From: CAVWUA01 sp963758025
GTDB taxonomy: Bacteria > Planctomycetota > Planctomycetia > Isosphaerales > Isosphaeraceae
Direction: 5' to 3'
DNA length: 64,000 nt
Assembly: GCA_963758025.1 (NCBI GenBank)
Contig: CAVWUA010000004.1
Location: forward strand, 186,001 to 250,000
Positions 53,399 through 63,076 of this stretch are shown in pieces. Position numbers and translations under genes: made by a program. How positions within the stretch are numbered: position 1 is the stretch's first letter; the number at the start of each line of letters is the position of its first letter. The notes under the pieces are model-generated. The model did no database searches, was not told the origin of the DNA, and worked only from the letters and a program-made list of their open reading frames with translations.

Positions 53399-54072
53399 GG
53401 GGCGTCTCTTGCGGTTGAGTCAGATCAAGAACGAGGGAGGCCAATCGCCGTATGAGACGCCCTGGAGGCCCGCCCGTCAAGTGGGCGGCATGCCAAACGC
53501 GGGACGCTGGCGACGTCGTCTGACAGGCCCGTCTCCCCCCACCAGGGCGAGAGACCTGGCCCTCGTCCGGCCGTCGGGACGGGCAATCCCATGCCGCCGC
53601 TTCGGAGGTCCGCCGGGGCTCTCGGACGCCCCCCGGTCAGTACGCGGAGGAACCTCAGTGACATTCTTCCGTCGCGCCAACAGCCCCCCGCGTGTTGCTG
53701 ATACCGAAACGCGCCTCTTTTTCCGTTTCCGGGGCCGGCTTGAATCGGCGCAACCTTTTACGAATTATAGAGATAGGCGATTTTTCTCGCCCTGAATCCC
53801 ATGGCGCGCGGGTGTCGCTGACCTTGCCGGCCCGTTTTGGGCCTTGTTCGGGAGGGAGCCTTTCGCCGGAAGTGCCTTCCATTGCACAAGATCGGACGAG
53901 CTCATCCGCTCCTGGGACCATCCCGCGGACCGCTGGGAGGGGCAAAACGGCCCGCGGAGAGTGATGCTGACCTTGCGCGAGATCGGCGCCTCGGAGGGGC
54001 GGAGTGACATTCCGTGGGACAGGCCACTCCGACGTCGATCACCGTTGCGAGCCTCCCGCATGTCAAACGCCG
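53399..54072. other. Long intergenic region, 674 bp
   Basis: No ORF here resembles a protein; the candidates are low-complexity Arg/Pro/Gly translations. Seen in it are GCTGACCTTGC twice (53817-53827 and 53966-53976) and AGTGACATTC twice (53657-53666 and 54003-54012). A small hairpin, GGCGA-TTTTTC-TCGCC, lies near 53777, and a minus-strand TATAAT at 53769-53764 lacks a good -35. No tRNA or known riboswitch core was recognised. Confidence 0.5.
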
Positions 54073-55534
54073 TTACATCTCCTCCAGGTCGCCGAGCACG
54101 TCGTTGACTTCCCGTTCCAGGTCACCGACCCAGGCCGCTTCCTGCTGGTTGGGCCGGCTGCCACGTCCTCCCCCGTTGGCGTTCGGGTCGGTCTGGGTCC
54201 TGCGCCCGCAGATAGAGCTTGAGCGGAATGTCCTTGAACGGCAGCTTCTGGCGAAAGACGTTCAGCAGGTACCGCTTGTACGTTTCGTCGAACAGGATGG
54301 GCGCGTTGACGAACAGCACGACCGTCGGGGGCCTCGTGCCGACCTGCGTGGCGTAATAGATCTTCGGAATCCGATTTTCCCGCATGGCCGGGGGGTGGGC
54401 CTCGACCGCTTCCCGCAGAACGCGGTTCAACGTGCCGGTACCGACGCGCCGCTTGGCCTCCTTGAACATCGACTGCGAGAGGTTCAAGAGCGCCTTGACG
54501 TTCTTACCCGTCTTGGCCGTGATGAACGCCAGGGGGGCGTAGGGCATCGTGCGGAAGGCGTGTTGCACGCCATTGGCCGTGCGGTTCATCGCCTCCATGC
54601 TCGGGCTGGTCTGGTCGGAGACGATCAGGTCCCACTTGTTGATCACGAAGATGCACGGCTTGTACTGCTTGGCGATGTAGTCCGCCAGTTGCTTGTCGAG
54701 CCGGGCGATCCCTTGTGTCGGGTCGATGAACAGCAAAACGACGTCCGCCCGGCGGATCGACCGCTCGGCGCGGTGGATCGAGTAAAAGTCCAGGTCATCC
54801 CGGATCTTCGCCTTCCGTCGCACGCCCGCCGTGTCGATGGCGATGAACGGGAGGCCATCCAGGTCGAACCGCACGTCCACGGAGTCGCGCGTCGTGCCGG
54901 GCACCTCGGAGACGATCATGCGCTCGGCGCGGGCGAGGTTATTAATGAACGTGGATTTGCCCGTGTTCGGGCGTCCGACCACGGCAATCTTCATCGGTTC
55001 GTCCTGCTGGACGTCCTGGTGGACATCCGGCAGCGACTCCCCGATCATCTTCAGCAGGGGCTTCTTGTTGCGGTTCTGGAGGACCGAGACGTAGATCGGC
55101 TTGCCGCGACCGAGCTTGTAAAATTCCTCGCCGCCGATGTCGAGGTTCGGATCGTCCGCCTTGTTGACCACGAGGATCACCGGCTTGGTGACGTACCGCA
55201 GTCGCGTGGCGACTTCCTCATCCAGCGGCATGCGCCCTTCGCGGACATCGACGACGAACAGCACCAGGTCGGCCTCTTCCAGGGCCGTCTCGATCTGTTG
55301 CTCGACGTGCTCGGTCAGGTCGTCGCGATCGACCATGCCGATTCCGCCGGTGTCGATCAACTCCAGGAAGCGGGGTTCCTCGTCGGTGCCGAGCTGAACC
55401 AGGGCACTGATCCGGTCGCGGGTGACCCCCGCCACGTCATCGACAATGGAAATTCGGCGACCGGCTAACCAGTTCAGGAGGGACGACTTGCCGACATTGG
55501 GACGGCCCACAATCACAACTTTGGGCAGGTGCAT
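54073..55534 (-). CDS. der: Ribosome assembly GTPase Der (frameshifted near the C-terminus)
   Basis: Der (EngA) has two tandem GTPase domains and a KH-like domain and is needed for 50S subunit assembly. The first G domain has 'GRPNVGKSSLLNWL', 'DTGGIG' and 'NKADDP'. The second has 'GRPNTGKSTFINNLARAER', 'DTAGVRRK' and 'NKWD', followed by the KH-like part ('PPTVVLFVNAP', 'YLLNVFRQKLPFKDIPLK'). An extra base in the GGG at 54195-54197 shifts the frame after 'LYLRAQD'. The other frame supplies 'QTDPNANGGGRGS' and 'DLEREVNDVLGDLEEM' to a TAA at 54075-54073. Because the gene is normally essential, this shift is best read as a sequencing error. Confidence 0.95.
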
Positions 55535-55540
55535 TTCTCT

Positions 55541-55566
55541 CGAATCCTCGGCCCGGGGCCGATTCG
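55541..55566 (-). promoter_or_regulatory. Hairpin in the der 5' leader
   Basis: CGAATC (55541-55546) pairs with GATTCG (55561-55566), and an inner GGCCC/GGGCC adds five pairs. On the der transcript the GAGG likely used as ribosome-binding site falls within the 3' arm, 6-15 bases before the ATG at 55534. The hairpin could limit translation initiation; this is inferred from position only. Confidence 0.4.
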
Positions 55567-55630
55567 GGATCGCGTGGCGCTTGGGGGGAACAGGTGCGCC
55601 GTTTTGGTGGGGAAGGCGGGGCGGCTCGTG

Positions 55631-55660
55631 CCTGACGTCGGATCCTTAATTTGATATTAT
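55631..55660 (+). promoter_or_regulatory. Candidate extended -10 promoter for the cobM operon
   Basis: TGATATTAT (TG at 55652-55653, TATTAT at 55655-55660) is an extended -10. CCTGAC (55631-55636) lies 18 bp upstream as a partial -35. It points to the first gene of the four-gene operon, 44 bp downstream. Confidence 0.45.
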
Positions 55661-55704
55661 AGTGACAGAGCCGCGCGCGGCAATGTCAGAAGGGGGAAGG
55701 ACCG

Positions 55705-56241
55705 ATGCGGGAGCGTCCGGAGTCCGGCGGTGGGTTCACGCTTCTCGACGGCGCGGCACTGGTCATCGGGGCGGCCCTGGCCTCGATCCACACCCGGGGC
55801 CTGATCTCCCAGCCACTTTCGGTCATCGGCTGGGGCTTGACCTGGATCACGTTCACCGGAATCGCCCTCTCGGCGGCCGGTCCGTTCGTTTTCCTGGTCC
55901 GCCGCTACGGCCGACGGCCCCCGGGCTACCCGCGCCTCGGCGACTGGCTCTGGCTGATTCTCGGCGTGCCCTGGATCGTGACCGCCATGCTGCGTCCCTC
56001 GGGGTCGAAAGACGGCGCGGCGGGCTCGCACGCGGTGTCGGAGTTGTACGTCATGGCGTTGTGGATCGGTCTGGCGGTGGCGTCGATGATCGCGCTGGGG
56101 GCCGTCTGGACGCGCTGGGTTCTGCCCCCGCCGGATTCGCGGAATCGCTGGGAGCCGACCCCCTGGACGGATCGTCTCGGCCTGATCCTGGCCATCTGCT
56201 GGCCGCTTCAGTGCGGGTTCGGACTGGTGGTGGCCGAATGA
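55705..56241 (+). CDS. Unknown membrane protein, about five helices
   Basis: The 178-residue protein is not recognised. Hydrophobic segments are at about 14-30, 38-62, 82-98, 112-135 and 160-177. 'PPPDSRNRWEPTPWTDRLG' is a polar loop before the last helix. It contains no signal peptide or known catalytic motif. Its TGA overlaps the next ATG (ATGA, 56238-56241), so the two are translationally coupled. A longer frame starting at 55662 on the same strand is antisense-quality Arg/Gly-rich sequence until 56238 and is not used. The place in an operon with cobM and cobB hints at a link to cobalt or corrinoid handling, but nothing in the protein shows it. Confidence 0.72.
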   Translation: MRERPESGGGFTLLDGAALVIGAALASIHTRGLISQPLSVIGWGLTWITFTGIALSAAGPFVFLVRRYGRRPPGYPRLGDWLWLILGVPWIVTAMLRPSGSKDGAAGSHAVSELYVMALWIGLAVASMIALGAVWTRWVLPPPDSRNRWEPTPWTDRLGLILAICWPLQCGFGLVVAE

Positions 56242-56831
56242 ATGGTCCGATCGGCGACGAAACCACGCCATCCCGTCGAGGATTGCGGGTGCTGGACCTG
56301 GCGGCGTTGACCGTCGGTTACAGCCTGGCGGCCTTGAGCATGCGGGCCTTCTGGCCTTACGCGGCGACACCCGGGGGGCGTATTCTCGCGGTCATGGCCC
56401 TGGCGTTCTCCTGGCTCGGGCTGGCGATGAGCGGCCCGTTCGTCCTGTTGCTGGAGCGCCGCCCGCGCAGGCCCGAGGAGTCGCCCGTCCCGACGCCGCG
56501 CCGCCGTCCGGGAGAGTTGCCCGTGATCGAGCTGGCGGAGCCTCCCCGTTACACCCCCGCCGAGACCGCCTGGCTCCTGATCGGCGGCTACTGGATCGCC
56601 ATCACGATTCTCATCGTGCCGAGCCGCGTGCCCCGCACGGCATTGAGCACGCTCAGCATCCTCCCCGCGCTGGCCGCGACCACGTTCTGGCTGCTCGGGA
56701 GACGCCGGCCCCGGCACGTTTCGAGACCGGGGGATGGCCCCTCCTGGACGCACCGGGCCGCCCTGCTCCTGCTGGCGACATGGCCCATCGCCTGGCTTGC
56801 CCTGATCCTGTTGAGCCGGACTCTGCTTTGA
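56238..56831 (+). CDS. Unknown membrane protein, about four helices
   Basis: The 197-residue protein has helices at about 22-38, 45-67, 105-122, 130-147 and near the C-terminus ('AALLLLATWPIAWLALIL'). A Pro/Arg-rich cytoplasmic loop lies at about 70-100. Its layout resembles the preceding protein, so they may be distant paralogues or two parts of one complex. The start overlaps the previous stop, and the gene ends 8 bp before cobM, with the cobM ribosome-binding site GAGGAAG in between. The function is unknown. Confidence 0.72.
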   Translation: MNGPIGDETTPSRRGLRVLDLAALTVGYSLAALSMRAFWPYAATPGGRILAVMALAFSWLGLAMSGPFVLLLERRPRRPEESPVPTPRRRPGELPVIELAEPPRYTPAETAWLLIGGYWIAITILIVPSRVPRTALSTLSILPALAATTFWLLGRRRPRHVSRPGDGPSWTHRAALLLLATWPIAWLALILLSRTLL

Positions 56832-56839
56832 GGAAGACC

Positions 56840-57664
56840 ATGACCGAGACGACGCGGGGAACCGTTTATTTCATCGGCGCCGGGCCGGGCGACCCGGACT
56901 TGATCACCGTGAAGGGGCGGGCGCTGATCGAACGCTGCCCCGTCTGCCTGTTCGCCGGGAGCCTGGTTCCGCGCGCGGTCGTCGCCTGTGCCCCGGCGGG
57001 TGCCCTGGTGCGCAACACGGCCAGCCTGCACCTCGATCAAATCATCACCCTGATGGACGAGGCGACCGTGCGCGGCGAGGACGTGGCCCGCGTCCATTCC
57101 GGGGACCCCAGCCTCTATGGCGCGATCGCCGAACAGATGCGGCGGCTCGACGAACGAGGCATCGCCTACGAGATCGTTCCCGGCGTCAGCTCGTTCTCGG
57201 CGGCGGCCGCGGCCCTGAAGATGGAGCTGACCCCCGCCGGCCGCAACCAGACGGTGATCCTGTCCCGCGCTCCGGGGCGGACGGGACTTCCCGGCCACGA
57301 GGACCTGGGCGAACTGGCAAGCCACCGGACCGGCCTCTGCCTGTTCCTTTCCGCCGCGCAGATGCCGGCCGTCGTCGAGGCGTTGACGCCGCACTACGGT
57401 CCCGACGCCCCGGTCGTCGTCGCGCAACGCGTGGGTTGGCCGGACGAGCGGTTCCTTCGGGGCACTCTGGCGGATATCGCCGGGCGCATGGCCGAGGCCG
57501 AGATCACCTTGACGGCCCTGATGTTCGTCGGCCCGATGCTCGAACCGGGAACCGCCGCCGAGAGCCACCTGTACAACAAGGACTACGCGCACAAGTACCG
57601 GAAGCCGCGTGAAGAACCCCGCGCCGAGACCAACGCGGAGTGCGCGGAGAGCGAGCCGCGCTGA
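56840..57664 (+). CDS. cobM: Precorrin-4 C11-methyltransferase
   Basis: This SAM-dependent methyltransferase of the corrin ring pathway methylates C11 of precorrin-4 (or cobalt-precorrin-4 in the CbiF variant). The 274 residues have the tetrapyrrole methylase fold. 'VYFIGAGPGDPDLITVKGR' is the first SAM-binding loop, 'VARVHSGDPSLYGAIAEQ' the second, and 'YEIVPGVSSFSAAAAAL' the third. 'SRAPGRTGLP' and 'ALMFVGPML' are typical of CobM. The C-terminal 20 residues are a polar extension not seen in most relatives. It lies five bases before cobB and shares the operon with two unknown membrane proteins. Confidence 0.95.
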   Translation: MTETTRGTVYFIGAGPGDPDLITVKGRALIERCPVCLFAGSLVPRAVVACAPAGALVRNTASLHLDQIITLMDEATVRGEDVARVHSGDPSLYGAIAEQMRRLDERGIAYEIVPGVSSFSAAAAALKMELTPAGRNQTVILSRAPGRTGLPGHEDLGELASHRTGLCLFLSAAQMPAVVEALTPHYGPDAPVVVAQRVGWPDERFLRGTLADIAGRMAEAEITLTALMFVGPMLEPGTAAESHLYNKDYAHKYRKPREEPRAETNAECAESEPR

Positions 57665-57669
57665 GCCCC

Positions 57670-59029
57670 ATGTCCACCCCCGCGATTCTCATCGCCGGCA
57701 CGCACTCCGGCTCCGGCAAGACGACGGTGACGCTGGCGATCCTCGCGGCGTTGACGCGCCGCGGTGTGCGCGTGCAGGGGTTCAAGGTCGGGCCGGATTT
57801 CATCGACCCCGGATTCCAGTCGAGAATCACGGGCCGCCCGAGCCGCAACCTCGACACCTGGCTCCTCGACCCGCCCGCGCTGGCGAGGACCTACCGGCGC
57901 GCGACCCGCGAGGCCGATCTCGCGGTGATCGAGGGGGTGATGGGGCTGTTCGATGGCCGAGGGGCGCGCGACGAGGCCGGCTCGACGGCCGACCTGGCGC
58001 GGTTGGGGGACCTCCCGGTCGCCCTGGTCGTCGATGCGAAGGGCCTGGCCCGCTCGATCGCCCCGCTGGTCCAGGGGTTCGCCCGATTTGATTCGCGCGT
58101 GGCGGTCCGCGGCGCGATCGCCAACCGGGTCGGGAGCCGCCGGCACCACGACGCGTATCTCGCGCCGGCACTGGCGGAGACCGGCGTGGAGTCGTCTGGG
58201 GTTCCTGGTCCGTGACGAGGCCCTGACGATCCCGTCGCGGCACCTCGGGCTGCACCTGGCGGAGGAATTCCGCGTCGATGCGCCACTCTGGACGGCCCTG
58301 GCCGACGCCGCGGAAGCGACATTGGACCTCGACCGCCTGCTGGATCTGGCACGAGTCCCGACCTGGACGACGGCCGAATCCGAGCCGGAGCCGGCGCCGC
58401 CCTCCCGGGTGCGCGTGGCCGTGGCCCGCGACGCGGCCTTTTGTTTCTACTACGAGGATAACCTCGACCTGCTCCGCCTGGCGGGGGCCGAGCTTGTGCC
58501 CTTCTCCCCCCTGGACGACCGGGCGCTTCCCGAAGGCGTCGCGATGCTCTACCTCGGCGGCGGATATCCCGAGCTGCACGCCGAACGGCTCGCCGAGAAC
58601 CGGGAGATGCGGGCGGCGATCCGGCGGTTCCACAACGACGGAGGCGCGATCCTGGCCGAGTGCGGGGGGATGATGGCCTGCTGCCGGGACTTGCGGGATG
58701 CGCAAGGGCGTCACTTTCCGTTCTGGGACCTGATCCCAGCCCACGTGGTCTTGCAAACGCGGTTCGCCGCCCTCGGTTACGCGACGGTTGAGACGGAACG
58801 GGAGACCCTATTCGGCCCGGCCGGGACACGGCTGAGGGGCCATGAGTTCCACTATTCGACTCGGGAGCTTCTGGCCCCCCTGCCCTCCGCGACCCGTTTG
58901 CTCCGTCCCGATCGCGAGGCGCGGCCCGATGGCATCCAGGTCGGCGGCTTACTGGCGGGTTACGCGCACGTTCACCTGGGGTCGAATCCCGACGTCGCCC
59001 GGAACCTGGTGAAACGACTCACGCCATGA
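57670..59029 (+). CDS. cobB: Cobyrinate a,c-diamide synthase (frameshifted)
   Basis: CobB/CbiA amidates the a and c side chains of cobyrinate or hydrogenobyrinate with ATP and glutamine. The N-terminal P-loop is 'AGTHSGSGKTTVTLAI', with 'GFKVGPDFIDPGF' and 'VIEGVMGLFDGRG' following. The C-terminal class I amidotransferase domain has its catalytic Cys in 'ILAECGGMMACC' and 'GHEFHYST' as the His motif. An indel at about 58191-58195 breaks the frame between 'LAETGVE' and 'LGFLVRDEALTIPS'; the rest continues to the TGA at 59029. With cobM it shows that part of the cobalamin pathway is encoded here. Confidence 0.94.
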
Positions 59030-59033
59030 GCGT

Positions 59034-60681
59034 TCAGGGAAGGATGCGCTTCCCGACCACGGTATTCAGGCGGAGCATGCTCCGGCGATGCCGCACGAGG
59101 ATGTTGCGGTAGTGGCGGACGAGGGAGCTGAGGTCCCGCTGGGCGCTCAGAAACTTGTCCGCCTTGATTTCGCCGGATTCGAACTTTTGCCGTGCCCGGT
59201 CGCGCTTCCGCTGGACGGCCGGGATCAACTGGCTCTCGATGCGGTGGAGGTCTCGCCGCGTCCCCTGGTATTCCAGGTAGGCCCTCTGAACCTCGGCGAT
59301 CACCCGCCGCTGTTCCGTCGCAAGCTCGCTCTGCGTCTGGGAGACGCTGGTATGGGCGCGCTGGACATTTCCCTGGTTGCGGTTGTTGATCGGGATCGAG
59401 ACGAAGAGCCCTCCCCCCCAGGAGCTCTGGCTGAGGAGGTTGACCGTCGAGTTATCCCGATACGACCACGGCGTATAGAGCAGGTACGCGTCCGAGAACC
59501 GTTTCGCCCTGGCCAGATCGACATCCTTCAACGCCCGGCCGATGCCCAGCCGAAGCGCGATCAGGTCGGGGCGGTTCTGCAAGGCGATGAGCGATGAGCT
59601 GGTCGGTCGGCGGTGCCGGCAGGGCCTCATCCCGGATCGTCCCCCGGATCTCCAGCACATTCGCCTGCTCGGGAGGCATGTTGAGCAGGCCCGCCAGCTC
59701 GTACTTCGCCTTCTGGAGCCGGTCCCGCTCGGTATCGACCAGCATCGACGCCATCTCCCGCTCGATCAGGAGGCTATCCAGCTCATCGCGCGGGGCCTGC
59801 TTTTTCCTTGCCGCGTCCAGGATGGTCCCCAGGCGGTTGACCGCGGACTCGGCATAGCGGACGGACTCCTTCGCGGCCAGCGTATCCACGAACGCCGTGT
59901 AGAGCTGGTCGATTTCCTTGCGGACGGCATCCTGATATTCAGCCTGGAGGACGCGCTTGGCCTGTCGGGACACCTCCTCGCGCGCCCGACGCTTGTGCGT
60001 GTAGTCGATGGGAAAGACGAGGCTCAGGCCATGATCGATCTCACCCGGGCGTTGCTCGGAGTACGCGCCGTAGGGGACGCCCGACGTGTCGTAGAAAAAG
60101 AGCGGGTTCTTGCGCAGGCCGGCGGTCAGAATGTCGGCCTCGGCGATCGGGATCGCGTAATACTGGGTCTGGAGGATCAGGCTGCAGCGCACCAGGCGCT
60201 CGATCGCCTGATCGAGGGTCAGGCCGTTCGGCGGACCGAGATCCCCCTCACTTGTCGGAAGCTCCATATCGCCGAACGTTGAACCCTGCGAGTGAGACAT
60301 TTCCTCCGGCGGAGAGATCGACATCTCCTGAGGGAAGTGGATCGCGATCCGCTGACGCTCCGGGGCCTGGAGGGGGACATCCTGGCTCGGGTCGGACACC
60401 GGGTCGGGAAGGTCGGGACGCGTGATCGCCTCGGGAACCGGCACGTCTCCGTGTCCGAGAAGGATCGTGGGAGAATCGGGCTCGTTGCGGAACCGGGCGC
60501 CGGAGCGCGAGCCTTGCGGGACTTCGAGACGGATGCCTCGTTCCCCCCCCGCCTCGCCTCCCTGCGAGGCGATGATGATGTCGTCCGCCAGAGCGAGTTG
60601 ACCGCGAACGTCACGTCCACTCATCCCGCAAAGGATGACGATCAACGCGATGAGCCAGGGATGGCCGTGGCCTTGTCGCAT
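59034..60681 (-). CDS. TolC-family outer-membrane efflux protein (frameshifted)
   Basis: The product has about 550 residues. A signal peptide ('HPWLIALIVILCGMSG') and a long Pro/Glu-rich N-terminal extension (about 30-165) precede the outer-membrane-factor domain. That domain has paired coiled coils such as 'SRQAKRVLQAEYQDAVRKEI' and 'LQKAKYELAGLLNMPPEQAN', and after the break 'QNRPDLIALRLGIGRALKDV' and 'SQTQSELATEQRRVIAEV'. The frame changes at about 59585-59600, in a repeat of CTCATCG. It forms the outer channel of an efflux or type I secretion system; no inner-membrane partner is adjacent. The ATG at 60681 follows AGGAGGAG. It is convergent with cobB, with a 4-bp gap. Confidence 0.9.
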
Positions 60682-60853
60682 CGTGACCTCTCCTCCTTGC
60701 CCTTGCCCGCTCTCGATTCCCGCGCGTGACCGATGTCGTCTCCCGATGACGATACGGGCTCCTCTGCTCCTGCATCTCAAATCGGCGGACACGGTCGTGC
60801 GGGATGAATCGAATCTCAAAGGAGGACGAGCGACATCCCGGCAAGAGATGACG

Positions 60854-60896
60854 AAAAACGGCCAGCCTCCGGGTATGTCCCAGAGGGCTGGCCGTT
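60854..60896 (-). terminator. Intrinsic terminator of the PpiD/SurA-like gene
   Basis: AACGGCCAGCC (60857-60867) and GGCTGGCCGTT (60886-60896) form a perfect 11-bp stem, and on the minus strand the stem is followed by TTTTT. It lies 29 bp after the chaperone stop codon and upstream of the TolC-like gene, so the two genes are separate transcription units. Confidence 0.9.
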
Positions 60897-60924
60897 ATCG
60901 CTCGTCGGCGGGATCGCGACCGTC

Positions 60925-62821
60925 TCACTCGCTGGCGGCGAGCTCGGTCCGCTCCTCGCCGGGTGGTTGCCAGCCAGGCTCCAGGCCCGCCTTCTCGCGG
61001 AGGTGCTCCATCCACCATTCGCTCTGGTGCTGGAGGGCGTCGAGAAAGACCCCGTTCTGAATGCTCAGGCGAGGTCCGAAGGGGGAGTAGAGCGTGGCGA
61101 AATCCACCGGCTTGGTCTGATTGAGCGTGAGCACGTAATACGCGTTCTTCGGCTCGTTCGGCTCGACCAGAACGGTCTTCGGGCCGAGGTTGAAGAACTC
61201 TTCACGCAGCTCCGGTCCGGCGTCGGGGATCTCGCGGATCTCGCTCGCGCGGCGTCGACGGGGCGAAGGGGTTCGCCGAGATGGTGGACTGCAACCGCGT
61301 CACCGGGGCCGTGATCGTGACGTCCCGCTGGGTCTCGGCGGCAACCTGCTCGATGTTCTGGTTGGCCTTGCGCACCTTCTCGGCGAAGGCGCGGGCCGCC
61401 TGCTCGGCCTTGGCCCGAGCCTTCTCCAGCTTCCAGGCGTGGACCACCTCGTCGTGGACTTCCTTCAAGTCCGGCACCCGCGCGGGCACGTCCCGGATCT
61501 TCCAGGCGCGGTAGCGGTTCCCCTGGGGGTCGGACAGCTTGTAATACGGGTCGAACAGGGGCGCTCGGGGATCGAAGAAGACCTCGGCGAAGTTCTGGCT
61601 CTCGGCGAAGGGGTCCTCCCCCAGGCGGCTCCGGCCGATCACGTCGAAGGAGCCGCTCTCCGCCTCCGTCCGGTCGATCAGTGGGGTCGTCCCGTACGCG
61701 ATCCCCGCCGTCTCGGCGGCCTTCTTCAACCGATCGCCGAGCTTGGGCAAGGGCTTCGCCTTCTTCCCCGTTTCCGCGGCCTCGGAGTTCTCGTCCTGAA
61801 CCTCGTAATATTCTTCATAATACGGGACCATGACCTCGTCCTGGACCTCGTCGAGCAGGTTCTCCACGCGCTGCTGGGCTCGTTCGCCGGCCAGCGTGGT
61901 CGCCACGTAGGACCGCACCTCCTCGAACGGATCATCCAGCCGAGGGGTCAGGTCCTCGGCCTCGTCTCCCGCGAACAGATCGACGGGCAACTCCGTTGGG
62001 GTCGTTGGGAAGTCTTCGGGGCGGTTCTGAAAGGCCTCGCGCAGCTCCGCCTCGGTCAGCTCGGACCTGATCTTCTGGACGAGATCGTTCACGTTGGCCT
62101 TGATGTACTCGACCTGGACGCGCCTCGGGATCTTGAAACCGGGCGTCTCGCTCGACGGGTCGGGCAGAACGTCCTTGTACTTCTCATAATAGGAGCGAAT
62201 CTGCGATTCGGTCGGGTTCGAAACCTCGTTCAGAAAGTCGGTGACCGGAAATTTGACGAACCTTGCGGAAACCGTTTCGTATTGATCCCTGTAGGCCTGG
62301 AAAACGTCGAGAGGAGTGACCTGGGGCACGCCGGGCAGTCCCCGGACCTCGGCCAGGCGGAGCTGGTTGGCAATGTCTCTGAGCAACTGCTCGTCCGTCA
62401 CCTCGTCGGAGAAGCTCTCCTGGTACATGCGGTTGAACAGTTCCGTGTTCAGCACGTTGTCGGTGACCTGACGCAGCCAGTTCACGGCGATATTTTTGTT
62501 GACCGGCAGGCCGAGTTCATCGGCCTCGTGCTGGAGGATCAGGGCATCGACCAGCGGCCGAGTCTCCAGTCCGCCGAAGTAGTTGGGCTGTCCCGTGAGT
62601 CGTCCCAGAAACCGGTTCGCCCGGCTCCGCTGGGCGGCCATCTCGGCCAGGTCGCTCTGGTGAACCGCTTTGCCGTAGAGGGTGGCGACCACCGGGTCGC
62701 GTCCTCCAGAGCCGAAGCGTCCCCGCAGCAATGAGAAATCGAGGCTGAAGGCCACCATGGCGAAGATCGCCAGGAAGGCCAGAAGCTTCCGCTGGTGACG
62801 ACGAAAAACCGCGAACGGCAT
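60925..62821 (-). CDS. Membrane-anchored PpiD/SurA-like chaperone (frameshifted)
   Basis: The protein has about 632 residues. It has a short cytoplasmic N-terminus, one membrane anchor ('LLAFLAIFAMVAFSLDFSLL') and a periplasmic SurA_N-like helical domain (about 40-200, 'LGLPVNKNIAVNWLRQ', 'EVTDEQLLRDIANQL'). It also has repeated helical modules with 'ESQIRSYYEKYKDVLPDP' and 'RRVQVEYIKANVNDL'. A clear parvulin active site was not seen, so it may be a chaperone without isomerase activity. The frame breaks at about 61255-61262. The C-terminus continues as 'ASEIREIPDAGPELREEFF' and 'NAYYVLTLNQTKPVDFATLY' to the TGA at 60925. A long upstream in-frame extension to 63040 is not used, because the anchor begins at the ATG at 62821. 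Confidence 0.85.
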
Positions 62822-62875
62822 GGAAATCCTCGGTGCATGGGAGACGTCTAGCGGGGGTTCGTTCGACTCTCCCCC

Positions 62876-62905
62876 TTGACATGCTCCTGATACCCTAGCT
62901 ATTTG
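62876..62905 (+). promoter_or_regulatory. Candidate topA promoter
   Basis: A perfect TTGACA (62876-62881) and TATTTG (62900-62905) are 18 bp apart in the 255-bp divergent gap 62822-63076. Transcription would give a leader of about 165 bases before topA. The -10 box is only a 3 of 6 match. Confidence 0.4.
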
Positions 62906-63076
62906 GAAGGCGCGGTCGTCCGACTCCGGCCCAAGTCGCAGTGTACCAGGAACCGCCGCAAAGACAACCGAAATCACACTTACAGACGCCGTCTCGTCGT
63001 CCACCGGCCCTGCGGACCGTCCTGACGCCCGACGGACCACATACCGAAAATCATCGAAAAAAAACAGGAAGGCACC

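Noticed and set aside
55662..56831. 389-residue plus-strand ORF covering both small membrane proteins
   Set aside because: Its first 192 codons give low-complexity Arg/Gly/Pro sequence in a different frame from the hydrophobic protein at 55705-56241; only the part from 56238 is kept.
61190..62734. 514-residue plus-strand ORF opposite the PpiD/SurA-like gene
   Set aside because: It is the antisense of a gene with a clear membrane anchor and conserved helical modules.
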